From: an uncultured Verrucomicrobiales bacterium
GTDB taxonomy: Bacteria; Verrucomicrobiota; Verrucomicrobiia; Verrucomicrobiales; DEV007
Assembly: GCA_943789025.1 (NCBI GenBank)
Contig: CALSSN010000002.1
Coordinates: 1 to 64,000, forward strand
Reading direction: 5' to 3'
DNA length: 64,000 bases
In this document: piece by piece, positions 41,721 through 49,035 of the stretch
How positions within the stretch are numbered: the stretch's first letter is position 1
Layout of the letters: every line of letters begins with the position of its first letter
Position numbers and translations under genes: made by a program
The notes under the pieces: generated by a model
What the model was told of the DNA's origin: nothing
Database searches by the model: none
What the model saw: only the letters and a program-made list of their open reading frames with translations

Positions 41721-42542
41721 ATGGCTTTTTCCTGTCCTTATGCCCGTTTTCGTCCGTGCGAGCACGCCTCGCCTGAGATTCCGCTGGGTGCCCGCAGTGT
41801 CGGCCACCACCGGGTGACTGCTGGTTGGAAAGATCAGGTCTTTGAGGTGGGGCATGTCATCGTTCTTTGGGGAGTCTTCGGGCGCGGGCGGGTGGCCCTC
41901 GGGGGAGAGTTTCGTGAGCTTCCGGCCGAGCACCTCGTGGTACTTTTTCCCGGGGCGACCCAACGGCTCGAGGCGAGCATAGACGAGGAGTGGGAGTATT
42001 GCTGGTGGACGATGGACGGCCCGCAGGCCGAGGCACTGACTGCGGGATTTGGTTTCGGGAAGAAAATCCTGCGTGCAGGCCCTGCGCCCCTCGATCAGAT
42101 TTTTCTTTTGGATAAGGCAATCCGGCGCCCTGGCCGGGTGGGGGAAATCGCTGCCAGTGCCAGTGCTTATCGCCTGTTAGCGACGGCAGCACAGGCGTGC
42201 AGAACCCACGGTGCCTCGCGCCTCGATCCTGTACTTGCCACGGTGGAGGAACTTGTCGAAGCCCATTGGGCGGAAGCTGATTTCGGGGTCGAGGCGATTG
42301 CCGCAGCCGTCGGGATGCACCGTTCGACGCTGTCGCGGCGCTTTCGGTCTGCGACCGGGATGACCCTCATCAGCCACCTTAATACGGTACGACTGCAGAA
42401 TGCGATGGGGATGTTGAAGGGCGGTAGAGACACCGTCTCGCAGGTGGCTGCAGGTTGCGGCTTCAGTGATGCGACCTATTTCTGTCGGGTGTTCAAGGCT
42501 CAGCTGGGTGTGACTCCCGGTCATTTCCGGAAGCGTGGCTGA
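41721..42542 (+). CDS. AraC-family transcriptional regulator
   Basis: 273 residues from the ATG at 41721 (a GTG lies directly before). The N-terminal half is a cupin-like sensor (PLGARSVGHHRVTAGW, FGRGRVALGGEFREL, LVVLFPGATQRLE). The C-terminal HTH_18-type region has two helix-turn-helix motifs: FGVEAIAAAVGMHRSTLSRR and VSQVAAGCGFSDATYFCRVF, ending LGVTPGHFRKRG. Divergent from the Gfo/Idh/MocA oxidoreductase, so it probably controls sugar oxidation genes in response to a carbohydrate ligand. Confidence 0.93.
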   Translation: MAFSCPYARFRPCEHASPEIPLGARSVGHHRVTAGWKDQVFEVGHVIVLWGVFGRGRVALGGEFRELPAEHLVVLFPGATQRLEASIDEEWEYCWWTMDGPQAEALTAGFGFGKKILRAGPAPLDQIFLLDKAIRRPGRVGEIAASASAYRLLATAAQACRTHGASRLDPVLATVEELVEAHWAEADFGVEAIAAAVGMHRSTLSRRFRSATGMTLISHLNTVRLQNAMGMLKGGRDTVSQVAAGCGFSDATYFCRVFKAQLGVTPGHFRKRG

Positions 42543-42672
42543 GCTAAGAGGGTGACGACTGCCGCGGGCACGCAAGCCATCGTAGCAATGAAGGCGCGCC
42601 GATCAATCGGGATGCAGGCCCCGCTCATCGTGGCTGGGCGGTCGCCGCCCGGATCGGGCATGTCTTCCAGCC

Positions 42673-43353
42673 TCAGGGCACCGGGGTGGCTGGCCCAGTG
42701 GGCTGGTCACCCGCTTCAAGTTTGCGGATTTCGATCGACCGGACGGCGATCTGCATGCCCTGAAAGTTGCCGCCGTGGACCTGGATGCCGATCCTGCCGT
42801 CCGGGAAAATTCGATCGCTGCCCTCGACGAGGGTTTTCTCGCCGAGCTTTTTGCCGTTGAGCCAGAAGGCGATGGTGTTGCCGTTGGCATAAATCTGCCC
42901 CTGGTTCCAGTCGTCCTGGTTTTCGAGGCTCTCATCGGCATTGACCCAGGCGAAGGTGCCCGGGCATTTGGGGTAGTAAAACGCGCCACTGAAAGTTTTG
43001 GGCTTCTGGTATTTAAGGATGTCGAACTGGTAGTTGTCGCGGAACCAGATGCCGCTGTTGGCCGGCCAGTTGACCTTGTAGCTGAAGCGCAGCTCGAAGT
43101 TATCGAATTTTTCGAGGCTGAAGAGGTTTCCACCCTTGCCGTCATTCTGCGAGCCAACGATCTGTCCATCCGCGACCCTGAATCGGGTCGCGTCGTCAGC
43201 TTCCCAGCCGGTGAGGTCAGTGCCGTTGAAGAGCGGTTTCCAGTCCCCGCCGGTGGGTTCGGCCCGAAGCTTGCGGGGAGCGATCGTGAGGAGTCCGACT
43301 GCGGTAAGCAGGGCGGTGGCCTGCAGGAGAAGATACGGGAGCTTACTGTTCAT
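42673..43353 (-). CDS. DUF1080 (3-keto-disaccharide hydrolase-like) secreted protein
   Basis: 226 residues from the ATG at 43353 (MNSKLPYLLLQATALLT, a signal peptide); 14 more upstream codons are open but less likely. The concanavalin-like DUF1080 fold is clear: WKPLFNGTDLTGWEADD, VADGQIVGSQ, LFSLEKFDNFELRFSYK, NSGIWFRDN and GRIGIQVHGGNFQGMQIAVR. Members of this family cleave 3-keto glycosides made by Gfo/Idh/MocA enzymes, one of which is 1.1 kb away. It converges with the araC-type gene. Confidence 0.9.
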   Translation of the reverse strand: MNSKLPYLLLQATALLTAVGLLTIAPRKLRAEPTGGDWKPLFNGTDLTGWEADDATRFRVADGQIVGSQNDGKGGNLFSLEKFDNFELRFSYKVNWPANSGIWFRDNYQFDILKYQKPKTFSGAFYYPKCPGTFAWVNADESLENQDDWNQGQIYANGNTIAFWLNGKKLGEKTLVEGSDRIFPDGRIGIQVHGGNFQGMQIAVRSIEIRKLEAGDQPTGPATPVP

Positions 43354-43506
43354 GGCTGTCGCTGGCTGGAGTGGTTGCAGCAGGCACTGATACACCGTGC
43401 GGGAGAATATGTAGCACCGGAAAATGGCGGGCAGTGGACGCTGAGCAATCGCATCGATTTCGATGCCGGCGAGCGGTGATCGCTGCCATGGAAGGCGGCC
43501 GGCAGC

Positions 43507-44136
43507 CTAGGCCTCGGCTTTGGCTTTGGCTTTGGCTTCGAGGTCGAACTTGATGACCACGTTGTCGCGGATGAGGTCGTCGGGCTTGCCCGGGTAGACG
43601 ATGCCGAAGTCTTTCCGGTTGATGTCGAATTCGGCGTGTACTCTGACCGTGTCACCGGTCTGGGTGACCTGTGTTGGGAAGGTGATGTTCTTGGTCTCAC
43701 CGTGCAGGGTGAGGTTGCCTGAGAGTTCGTATTGCTGGTCGGATTTCCTCGTGAAGGCAGTGACTTCGAAGGTGCTCACGGGAAACTGCTCGACGTCGAA
43801 GAAGTCGGGTGCCTTCAGGTGGCCGGTGAGTTTCTCGTTGTCCGACCAGGTGGAGTCCATCTGGATGGTGAATTCACCTGCCTCGGGCGTGCCATTATGG
43901 ACGACGAAGTGGCCGGAGAACTTCTTGAAGCCACCCTCGTGACTGCCGGTGACCTTCGAGCCGACGAAGCCGATCGCGGAATTCTGGGTGAAGGAATAGG
44001 TCGTGTCCTGGCTGGAGGTGGCTACCGGGGCGGATTCCGCTACCGTGGCGTCGGTGGTTTTCTCCGCCGGGTCACTGCACGAGGCCAGGGCGAGGGTGGC
44101 GGCACTGATGGTGGTGTTGAGGATGGGTGCTTTCAT
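43507..44136 (-). CDS. YceI-family lipocalin-like lipoprotein
   Basis: 209 residues with a lipoprotein signal (ATLALASC, Cys about 20). The YceI domain follows: YSFTQNSAIGFVGSKVTGSH, FKKFSGHF, EFTIQMDSTWSDNEKLTGHL, DFFDVEQFPVSTFE and the terminal FDINRKDFGIVYPG. YceI proteins bind isoprenoid-like lipids in the envelope. The C-terminus is an odd lysine-alanine repeat (EAKAKAKAEA) encoded by a 6-bp tandem repeat. It lies between DUF1080 and pirin on the same strand, 72 bp from pirin. Confidence 0.92.
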   Translation of the reverse strand: MKAPILNTTISAATLALASCSDPAEKTTDATVAESAPVATSSQDTTYSFTQNSAIGFVGSKVTGSHEGGFKKFSGHFVVHNGTPEAGEFTIQMDSTWSDNEKLTGHLKAPDFFDVEQFPVSTFEVTAFTRKSDQQYELSGNLTLHGETKNITFPTQVTQTGDTVRVHAEFDINRKDFGIVYPGKPDDLIRDNVVIKFDLEAKAKAKAEA

Positions 44137-44207
44137 GGATTCTATCGAGTGTGGTGGGTTGGTTAGTCAGGTGAATGGAATAGCGTTGTGGGAGACACGA
44201 CGAGTTT

Positions 44208-44933
44208 TCAGCAGAGGCGGAAGAGCAGCAGGCGCACGGCGGACCTGGCATCGATCACGAAGGCCTCGGGCAGGTTCTCGATTGCGATTCCGTCGCCGGC
44301 ATCCAAGTGCTCGCCCAGCACATCGATCTCGCCCGCGATGACCTGGATCCAGGCATGGGGCGCAGGTGCGGAGGCAGGGATTTGGAGCGTCTGGCCGGCG
44401 TCGACCTTGCCGAACCAGATTTCGGCATCCTGGCGAATGGCGGTCGCGCCGTCGCGACCGTCGCCGGAAAACAGTAGGGTCAGGGCATTGTCTGCAGTCG
44501 CGTTCCCGAGCGGCTTTTCCGCGTAGCGGGGTGTGCCGCCGCGTTCATTCGGATGCAGCCAGACCTGGTAGAGGTTGGTGGGGTTCTCGCTCGAGGGATT
44601 GAATTCGCTGTGGTGGATGCCCGAGCCGGCGCTCATGTATTGCAGATCTCCGGCACGGATCACTGAGCCGTTGCCCATACTGTCTTTGTGCTCGAGTTCA
44701 CCGTTGATGACGTAGGTGAATATCTCCATGTCGCTGTGCGAATGGGTAGGGAAGCCCCCGCCGGGTGCGATGGTGTCGTTATTCATCACGCGGAGTGCAT
44801 GGAAGCCCATGTGCTCGGGATCGAAGTAGTCGGCGAATGAGAAGGTGAAGCGGGCTGTCAGCCAGCCGTGGTCGGCCGTGCCGCGATCCCTGGCGCGACG
44901 AACCCGAGTGTTGGGAGTGATGTTATGCTTCAT
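44208..44933 (-). CDS. Pirin family protein (bicupin)
   Basis: 241 residues. The pirin signature is complete: TFSFADYFDPEHMGFHALRVMN (cut here), GFPTHSHSDMEIFTYVINGE, the metal-binding histidines of PTHSHSDME, and HHSEFNPSS. The second cupin is reduced, as in the YhaK group, ending in VRLLLFRLC. Such proteins can act as quercetinases or redox-linked sensors in the cytoplasm. It is divergent from a LysR gene over 78 bp, the usual sign that this regulator controls it. No Shine-Dalgarno was found. Confidence 0.93.
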   Translation of the reverse strand: MKHNITPNTRVRRARDRGTADHGWLTARFTFSFADYFDPEHMGFHALRVMNNDTIAPGGGFPTHSHSDMEIFTYVINGELEHKDSMGNGSVIRAGDLQYMSAGSGIHHSEFNPSSENPTNLYQVWLHPNERGGTPRYAEKPLGNATADNALTLLFSGDGRDGATAIRQDAEIWFGKVDAGQTLQIPASAPAPHAWIQVIAGEIDVLGEHLDAGDGIAIENLPEAFVIDARSAVRLLLFRLC

Positions 44934-44990
44934 GGGGAGAAATTACGGTGCACTCGTCTGCGCTGACCAATACCTTGTGTTTTTGCCAGC

Positions 44991-45009
44991 TATGCCTTTT
45001 GGTTATGCC
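44991..45009. promoter_or_regulatory. Direct repeat TATGCC in the pirin/lysR gap
   Basis: tatgcc occurs at 44991 and 45004, 13 bp apart, ending just before the lysR-type ATG. Location suggests a possible self-regulatory site, but half-sites are short and could be chance. Confidence 0.25.
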
Positions 45010-45011
45010 TC

Positions 45012-45911
45012 ATGGAATTGCGCCACCTGAAGTATTTCGTCATGGCAGCCGAGGAGCTGAGCATCAGCAGTGCGGCGGCAAGGCTGAATGTTTCGCAGCC
45101 GGCGGTGTCGCGGCAGATCAAGAGCCTGGAAGAGGAGCTCGGGGTGGTGCTTTTCCTGCGCGAGAGTCGGGGTCTTTCCCTGACCCAGGCCGGGCAGTTG
45201 GCGTTGCCACTGGCGCGTGATCTGTTGCGTCGCTCGGGGGATTTGCGGCTGGCGATGGAGGCCTTTAAGCGGCCGACTCGCAGTTCGTTACGAGTCGGAT
45301 TCATCGCACCGGCACTGCCAGGCTTCCTGGCGGGAGCGATGCGGAAGTTCAACCGGATGCACGGTGAGGTGTGCCTGCAGATCCGGGAAATGTCGCCCCA
45401 GCAGCAGGAACGGGCATTGCGCGCGGGGGAGATCGACCTGGCCCTGCTCGGCTCCGCCTGTCCTGAGTTGGCCAGCGAGTTCGAGGTGGAGGCGATTGAG
45501 AAGGTGCCGATGGCAGTGGTGTTGCCCGATGATCATCTCTTCGCCTTGCGCAAGTCGATCGACCTGGAGGAGCTTGAGAATGAGCCCTTCGTCAGCCTGC
45601 GCGACAAGCATTTTCCGGGACGTGCTGCCATGCTGGCAGATCTGTGTCGCCGGGCTGGGTTCGTGCCCGATGTGCGCCAGAAGGCCGAGGGACTGCAGGA
45701 GATGCTCGGCCTGGTGTCCGGAGGAGGTGGCGTGGGGGTGTTGCCTGCAAATGTCGACCAGCTGCCTCACCCGGGCGTCGTCTTCGTGCCAATGAGCCGG
45801 CCTCGATTGGAGCTGGTCTTTTCCGTAGCCTGGAACCGCGCAGGCGAGACCAAGGCCTTGTTGCAGCTGGTGGATCTGCTGAAGTCTGAGGCCGGCGGTG
45901 GCAAGCCGTGA
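45012..45911 (+). CDS. LysR-family transcriptional regulator
   Basis: 299 residues. The N-terminal winged HTH is canonical (MELRHLKYFVMAAEELSISS, then AARLNVSQPAVSRQIKSLEE). The effector domain starts near residue 90 (LRVGFIAPALPGFL) and has typical LysR features (GEIDLALLGSACPE, VSGGGGVGVLPANV). It is divergent from pirin and the YceI/DUF1080 genes, so their regulation is likely. The effector is unknown. It converges with the CDGSH gene. Confidence 0.95.
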   Translation: MELRHLKYFVMAAEELSISSAAARLNVSQPAVSRQIKSLEEELGVVLFLRESRGLSLTQAGQLALPLARDLLRRSGDLRLAMEAFKRPTRSSLRVGFIAPALPGFLAGAMRKFNRMHGEVCLQIREMSPQQQERALRAGEIDLALLGSACPELASEFEVEAIEKVPMAVVLPDDHLFALRKSIDLEELENEPFVSLRDKHFPGRAAMLADLCRRAGFVPDVRQKAEGLQEMLGLVSGGGGVGVLPANVDQLPHPGVVFVPMSRPRLELVFSVAWNRAGETKALLQLVDLLKSEAGGGKP

Positions 45912-46058
45912 GTCCAGGTGGCGCAGCCTGATCGACGGACAGGCCTGCAATTCAAGTGCGGGGCCCGAGAGAGAGGGGGAGCTATGCCTCTCGCCATAAG
46001 GGCTGATGAAAGTAATCTCAGGAGCGGAGAGGATCTCAGATCTCAGCAGCAAAAAGAA

Positions 46059-46355
46059 TCAGGAGTCGGCTTGTTCTTCGGATTCAAGGGAGAATTCCTT
46101 TCCCACTTGATCGGCCGGAATCTTGGCGTGCGCGCCATCGCAGAACGGAGCATTCGCCGTCTGTTTGCATTGGCAGAGGTAGGCTTGACCATCGGCCTCT
46201 GCGGTGAAGGCCTTGGGTGTAAAACCGGTGCCCTTGTGCGCACCGTCGCAGAATGGCTGGCTGGCAGACTTTCCGCAGGTGCAGAAGTAGTAGGTTTTTC
46301 CGGCTTCGAGTTCGACCGGGATGGGTTGGTTGTTGGCGACAGTTGGTTTGTTCAT
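46059..46355 (-). CDS. Double CDGSH iron-sulfur protein
   Basis: 98 residues from the ATG at 46355 (MNKPTVANNQ); 32 upstream codons are open but without family likeness. Two CDGSH-type sites: C25, C27, C36, H40 (CTCGKSASQPFCDGAH) and C61, C63, C72, H76 (CQCKQTANAPFCDGAH). Each should hold a 2Fe-2S cluster with three Cys and one His ligand. A small cytoplasmic redox or cluster-transfer protein. The operon context says little: it converges with the LysR gene and precedes a scar region. Confidence 0.93.
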   Translation of the reverse strand: MNKPTVANNQPIPVELEAGKTYYFCTCGKSASQPFCDGAHKGTGFTPKAFTAEADGQAYLCQCKQTANAPFCDGAHAKIPADQVGKEFSLESEEQADS

Positions 46356-46578
46356 GGCGAATTCAAAGGGAAGATTGGGAGGGGTGAAGTGAGCGAGGTG
46401 ACGAAAGGAAGGACGACCCCTGGAAGGTAACCAGACAGGCGGCGGTTGCAAATTTGCTTCGAGGTTTTTTCGGGCTGGGGTCGCGGTCTACCGCAACGAT
46501 GATGTGCGGTGAGGCCGGCCGGATCCCGGCGGGCCCGGGTTTGGTTTTCAATGACAACCGAACTGCGCTTGAAATCGG

Positions 46579-46722
46579 CTAGGAGTTTGTCGGACTAAGA
46601 AAATGAAGGTCTCCAGAATCGTGTATCACAGTTCAACAATTTTAGATTTATGATCCGCGCAGTTCTGGAAGGCTTAATTTTCCTGTTTTTGGATTTTTTT
46701 CCTAAGTCCGACAGGCTCCTAG
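46579..46722. mobile_element. MITE-like inverted-repeat element
   Basis: A 144-bp element bounded by imperfect 21-bp terminal inverted repeats: left at 46579-46599 (taggagtttgtcggactaag), right at 46702-46722 (reads taggagcctgtcggactta in reverse). A second, inner inverted pair (tccagaa/ttctgga) lies inside. It has no coding capacity. The ends resemble those of DDE-type insertion sequences, so this looks like a non-autonomous derivative; no parent element is in the window. Confidence 0.65.
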
Positions 46723-46845
46723 GAAATCGCTTTTTCAACCCTTTTCTCCCTCGGCGGCTGGCGGGCGGGGTTGGAGGGGGTGTGATGCGTGGCTTCGAGT
46801 CGGTTTAGAGAAAAAAATCCCTGACGAAAAGACTTTCTTGAAAAA

Positions 46846-47314
46846 CTGATCCAGATTGAGCTGGCGGACGGCGAACTGTCTTCCTATTGCCGGGTGTAGC
46901 TCAGCAAGATCCTGGCCCTGGATCCCGCCAATGATCTCGGCAATTTTTGTTTGGGTTTGTAACTGACCCGAATCGGCAAGATCGAAGAAGCGGAATCCGT
47001 CTATCGAAACGCGCTCGAAACTCGGGTCACCAGAGGGGCGCTCAACAACTTGTACTACCTGCTCGTGCTACGGAAGGAATTCGGCGAAGGCGCTGCCGCT
47101 TATTCGGAAGAGCCTGCGGATGGATCCGTTTAATCCCGACATCCTGGACACCCTGGCGGAGGTGATGATCGGTCTGAATCGTCCCCCGGAATCCTTGGAC
47201 GCGCTGGCCGGCGAACTCGGCCTGTCACCCTCACATCCCGGCGCGGTGCTGGCAAAGATCCTGATACACGTCAAACGAAGAGAAATGAACCAAGCCCGGG
47301 GCCTGATGACCTAA
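46846..47314 (+). pseudogene. TPR-domain protein fragment
   Basis: The frame from 46846 reads as tetratricopeptide repeats (ILALDPANDLGN, RIGKIEEAESVYRNALE, LYYLLVLRKEFGEGAAAY) but is cut by TAG at 46897 and TAA at 46960. An extra base near 47112 moves the reading to the next frame (LRMDPFNPDILDTLAEVM, then LSPSHPGAVLAKILIHVK), ending at 47314. Two nonsense codons plus one indel, with no start, show real decay. What the parent protein was cannot be told; TPR units occur in many families. Confidence 0.7.
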
Positions 47315-47385
47315 GCGGAAAGAGATGGTATTTCCTTCTCCCTCCCTCCTCCCCGTCAACGGGAAGTGCTGGATCGAATCCTTCG

Positions 47386-48231
47386 TTAACCGCAAGCCTT
47401 AGGGCGGGACCTGCGCACCACCAGCAGGGCCAAACCGAGAACCGCCAAAACCGCGGTCGACGGTTCCGGAACAACCGTCGTAAAGGTGACGCTGCCCAGG
47501 GCGGTATATTGAAGGGTGGGATCTTGAAGGGTGGGATCATCAAACGATCCATCATTGCCGTAGGTGTAGGAAAATCCTTCGACGACGGCTTCACCGAACA
47601 GGATCGTCGCGTCGCCCGACTCGAATCCGGCTGTGGGCGATTGCTCGGAGTCCTCATTTCCCACCAACCGCATGTTCGAGGCCCCGTCGTTCACAATAGC
47701 GAAGGAAGGCGTGCCCGAGATGGCCGTGGCCGTAGCGGGGGCCGTGCCTCCGCCCACCAGATCACCCTCGATGTTACGGATGTCGTCCCGGAAAACCGAG
47801 ACAGGAAATCCAAAAGCTAGTATCTCTTGGTAATCGATATCCAGCAGGGTTGCCTCCACCCCGGTGACCGACGCGGCATCCGACGTTCCGGTCAGAAGAA
47901 AATCCACCGAAATGTCAATGGATTCGGCCAAAGTTGCGTGTGAATCAATGCGGAACCACAAAGCTTCCCGGTCATCCGGGCCGATGCCGACAGCATTCAT
48001 GTCGAGCGCGGGAAATCCGGCAGCAAAATTCCCGGTATCCCCGGTGATGGAAATGACGATGTCTACGCCGGATCCATCAACATCTGTGTAGGTCTGACTT
48101 AAGGACCCTGCCGTCCAAGCAGTCAACGGATCCGCAAAATCCGCAAAGGAAAGCGTCACGGCGGCCTGCCCCTTGCCGATAAGCACGACCCACATGAAAG
48201 CTACAACTAAAAAACTACGCAGATAGGTCAT
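47386..48231 (-). CDS. PEP-CTERM sorting-domain protein
   Basis: 281 residues from the ATG at 48231 (MTYLRSFLVVAFMWVVLIG signal peptide). The middle is a beta-rich extracellular domain without a recognised family. The C-terminus is a textbook PEP-CTERM: VPEPSTAVLAVLGLALLVV followed by RRSRP, the signal processed by exosortase. The protein should be cleaved and released or attached at the surface. A 15-bp tandem duplication (47509-47538) encodes DPTLQ twice. No exosortase gene is in the window. Confidence 0.9.
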   Translation of the reverse strand: MTYLRSFLVVAFMWVVLIGKGQAAVTLSFADFADPLTAWTAGSLSQTYTDVDGSGVDIVISITGDTGNFAAGFPALDMNAVGIGPDDREALWFRIDSHATLAESIDISVDFLLTGTSDAASVTGVEATLLDIDYQEILAFGFPVSVFRDDIRNIEGDLVGGGTAPATATAISGTPSFAIVNDGASNMRLVGNEDSEQSPTAGFESGDATILFGEAVVEGFSYTYGNDGSFDDPTLQDPTLQYTALGSVTFTTVVPEPSTAVLAVLGLALLVVRRSRPKACG

Positions 48232-48386
48232 ACTAGAAACTCGCCTTTTTGGATTTGCTTGCACTTCTTCGACTTAGGATTGTTAGCAGTAGCACAGGGT
48301 GGTCATAACACAAGTAAAAAAACACCTATTGGGGCGTGTCGTGTTGCCTCACAATGATTGACCCGGGGTGGCCAGAACATCCAGCA

Positions 48387-48750
48387 TGAGTAAAAAGACT
48401 ACTCAAGAATATCAGGCAGGAGAAGATGCGAGATCGCTACCAGCGCAGAGGCAGGGAGGCCGAAGGGTAGTCCACCAGCGAAGGCCGATTTACGGGGCGT
48501 CTTTCTTAAGCGCGCAGTAGCCAAGCAGGTATGGCTGGCGGTCAAGCAACCGTGCGGGAAACTGCTCAAGGGCGTGTTGCCGTTGTGGCTGCCTCATCTC
48601 GAGGAGAAGATCGACTAGGAAGTGCTTAAGCGCGTACTGGCAGCCAGTGCCCCGACGCTCAACCGATTACTCAAGCCAGTGAAGGCGACTCAAGCGCAGG
48701 AGGCGCAACAGCGGCACGAAACCGGGGACGCTGCTCAAGCGGGAGTTCGG
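48387..48750 (+). pseudogene. Transposase/integrase relic (ISNCY/IS481-like)
   Basis: Start MSKKTTQEY, then in the next frames MRDRYQRRGRE, KQVWLAVKQPCGKLLKGVLP LWLPH (split), a TAG, ASAPTLNRLLKP and SGTKPGTLLKRE; this order matches integrase-type transposases of unclassified IS families. Several indels, at least one nonsense codon and loss of the catalytic C-terminus show it is dead. The conserved part ends abruptly near 48750. The left end may be near 48350, where the text changes character. Confidence 0.7.
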
Positions 48751-49035
48751 GTGTTTGCCATCCGTGTTCGTGCCCGCCACACCACCATTCCGCAGGTGGC
48801 GGTTCGGCCTCGTCGCTCCACCCCCATTGGAGCGCTACGTCGGACGGCTCGAAGGTGTGGATGTCGAACGGAGGACGGGCCGGCGGTGGCAACGCGATGA
48901 GTCCTTGCCACAATCCGTGAAGGCGCACTCCATGAGGTTGGCGGGTTCGGGTTGAGAAAGACCCCGGCCAGACAGCAGCAGCACTAGTAGCTGGTCATGG
49001 CCTTAGGGTCACGGAATGGACCCGGCAGGAATCCG
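48751..49035. other. Unassigned region beyond the transposase relic
   Basis: Short open frames exist on both strands but none shows a family pattern. It may be the other side of the insertion or a second relic. Nothing else is seen here. Confidence 0.4.
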
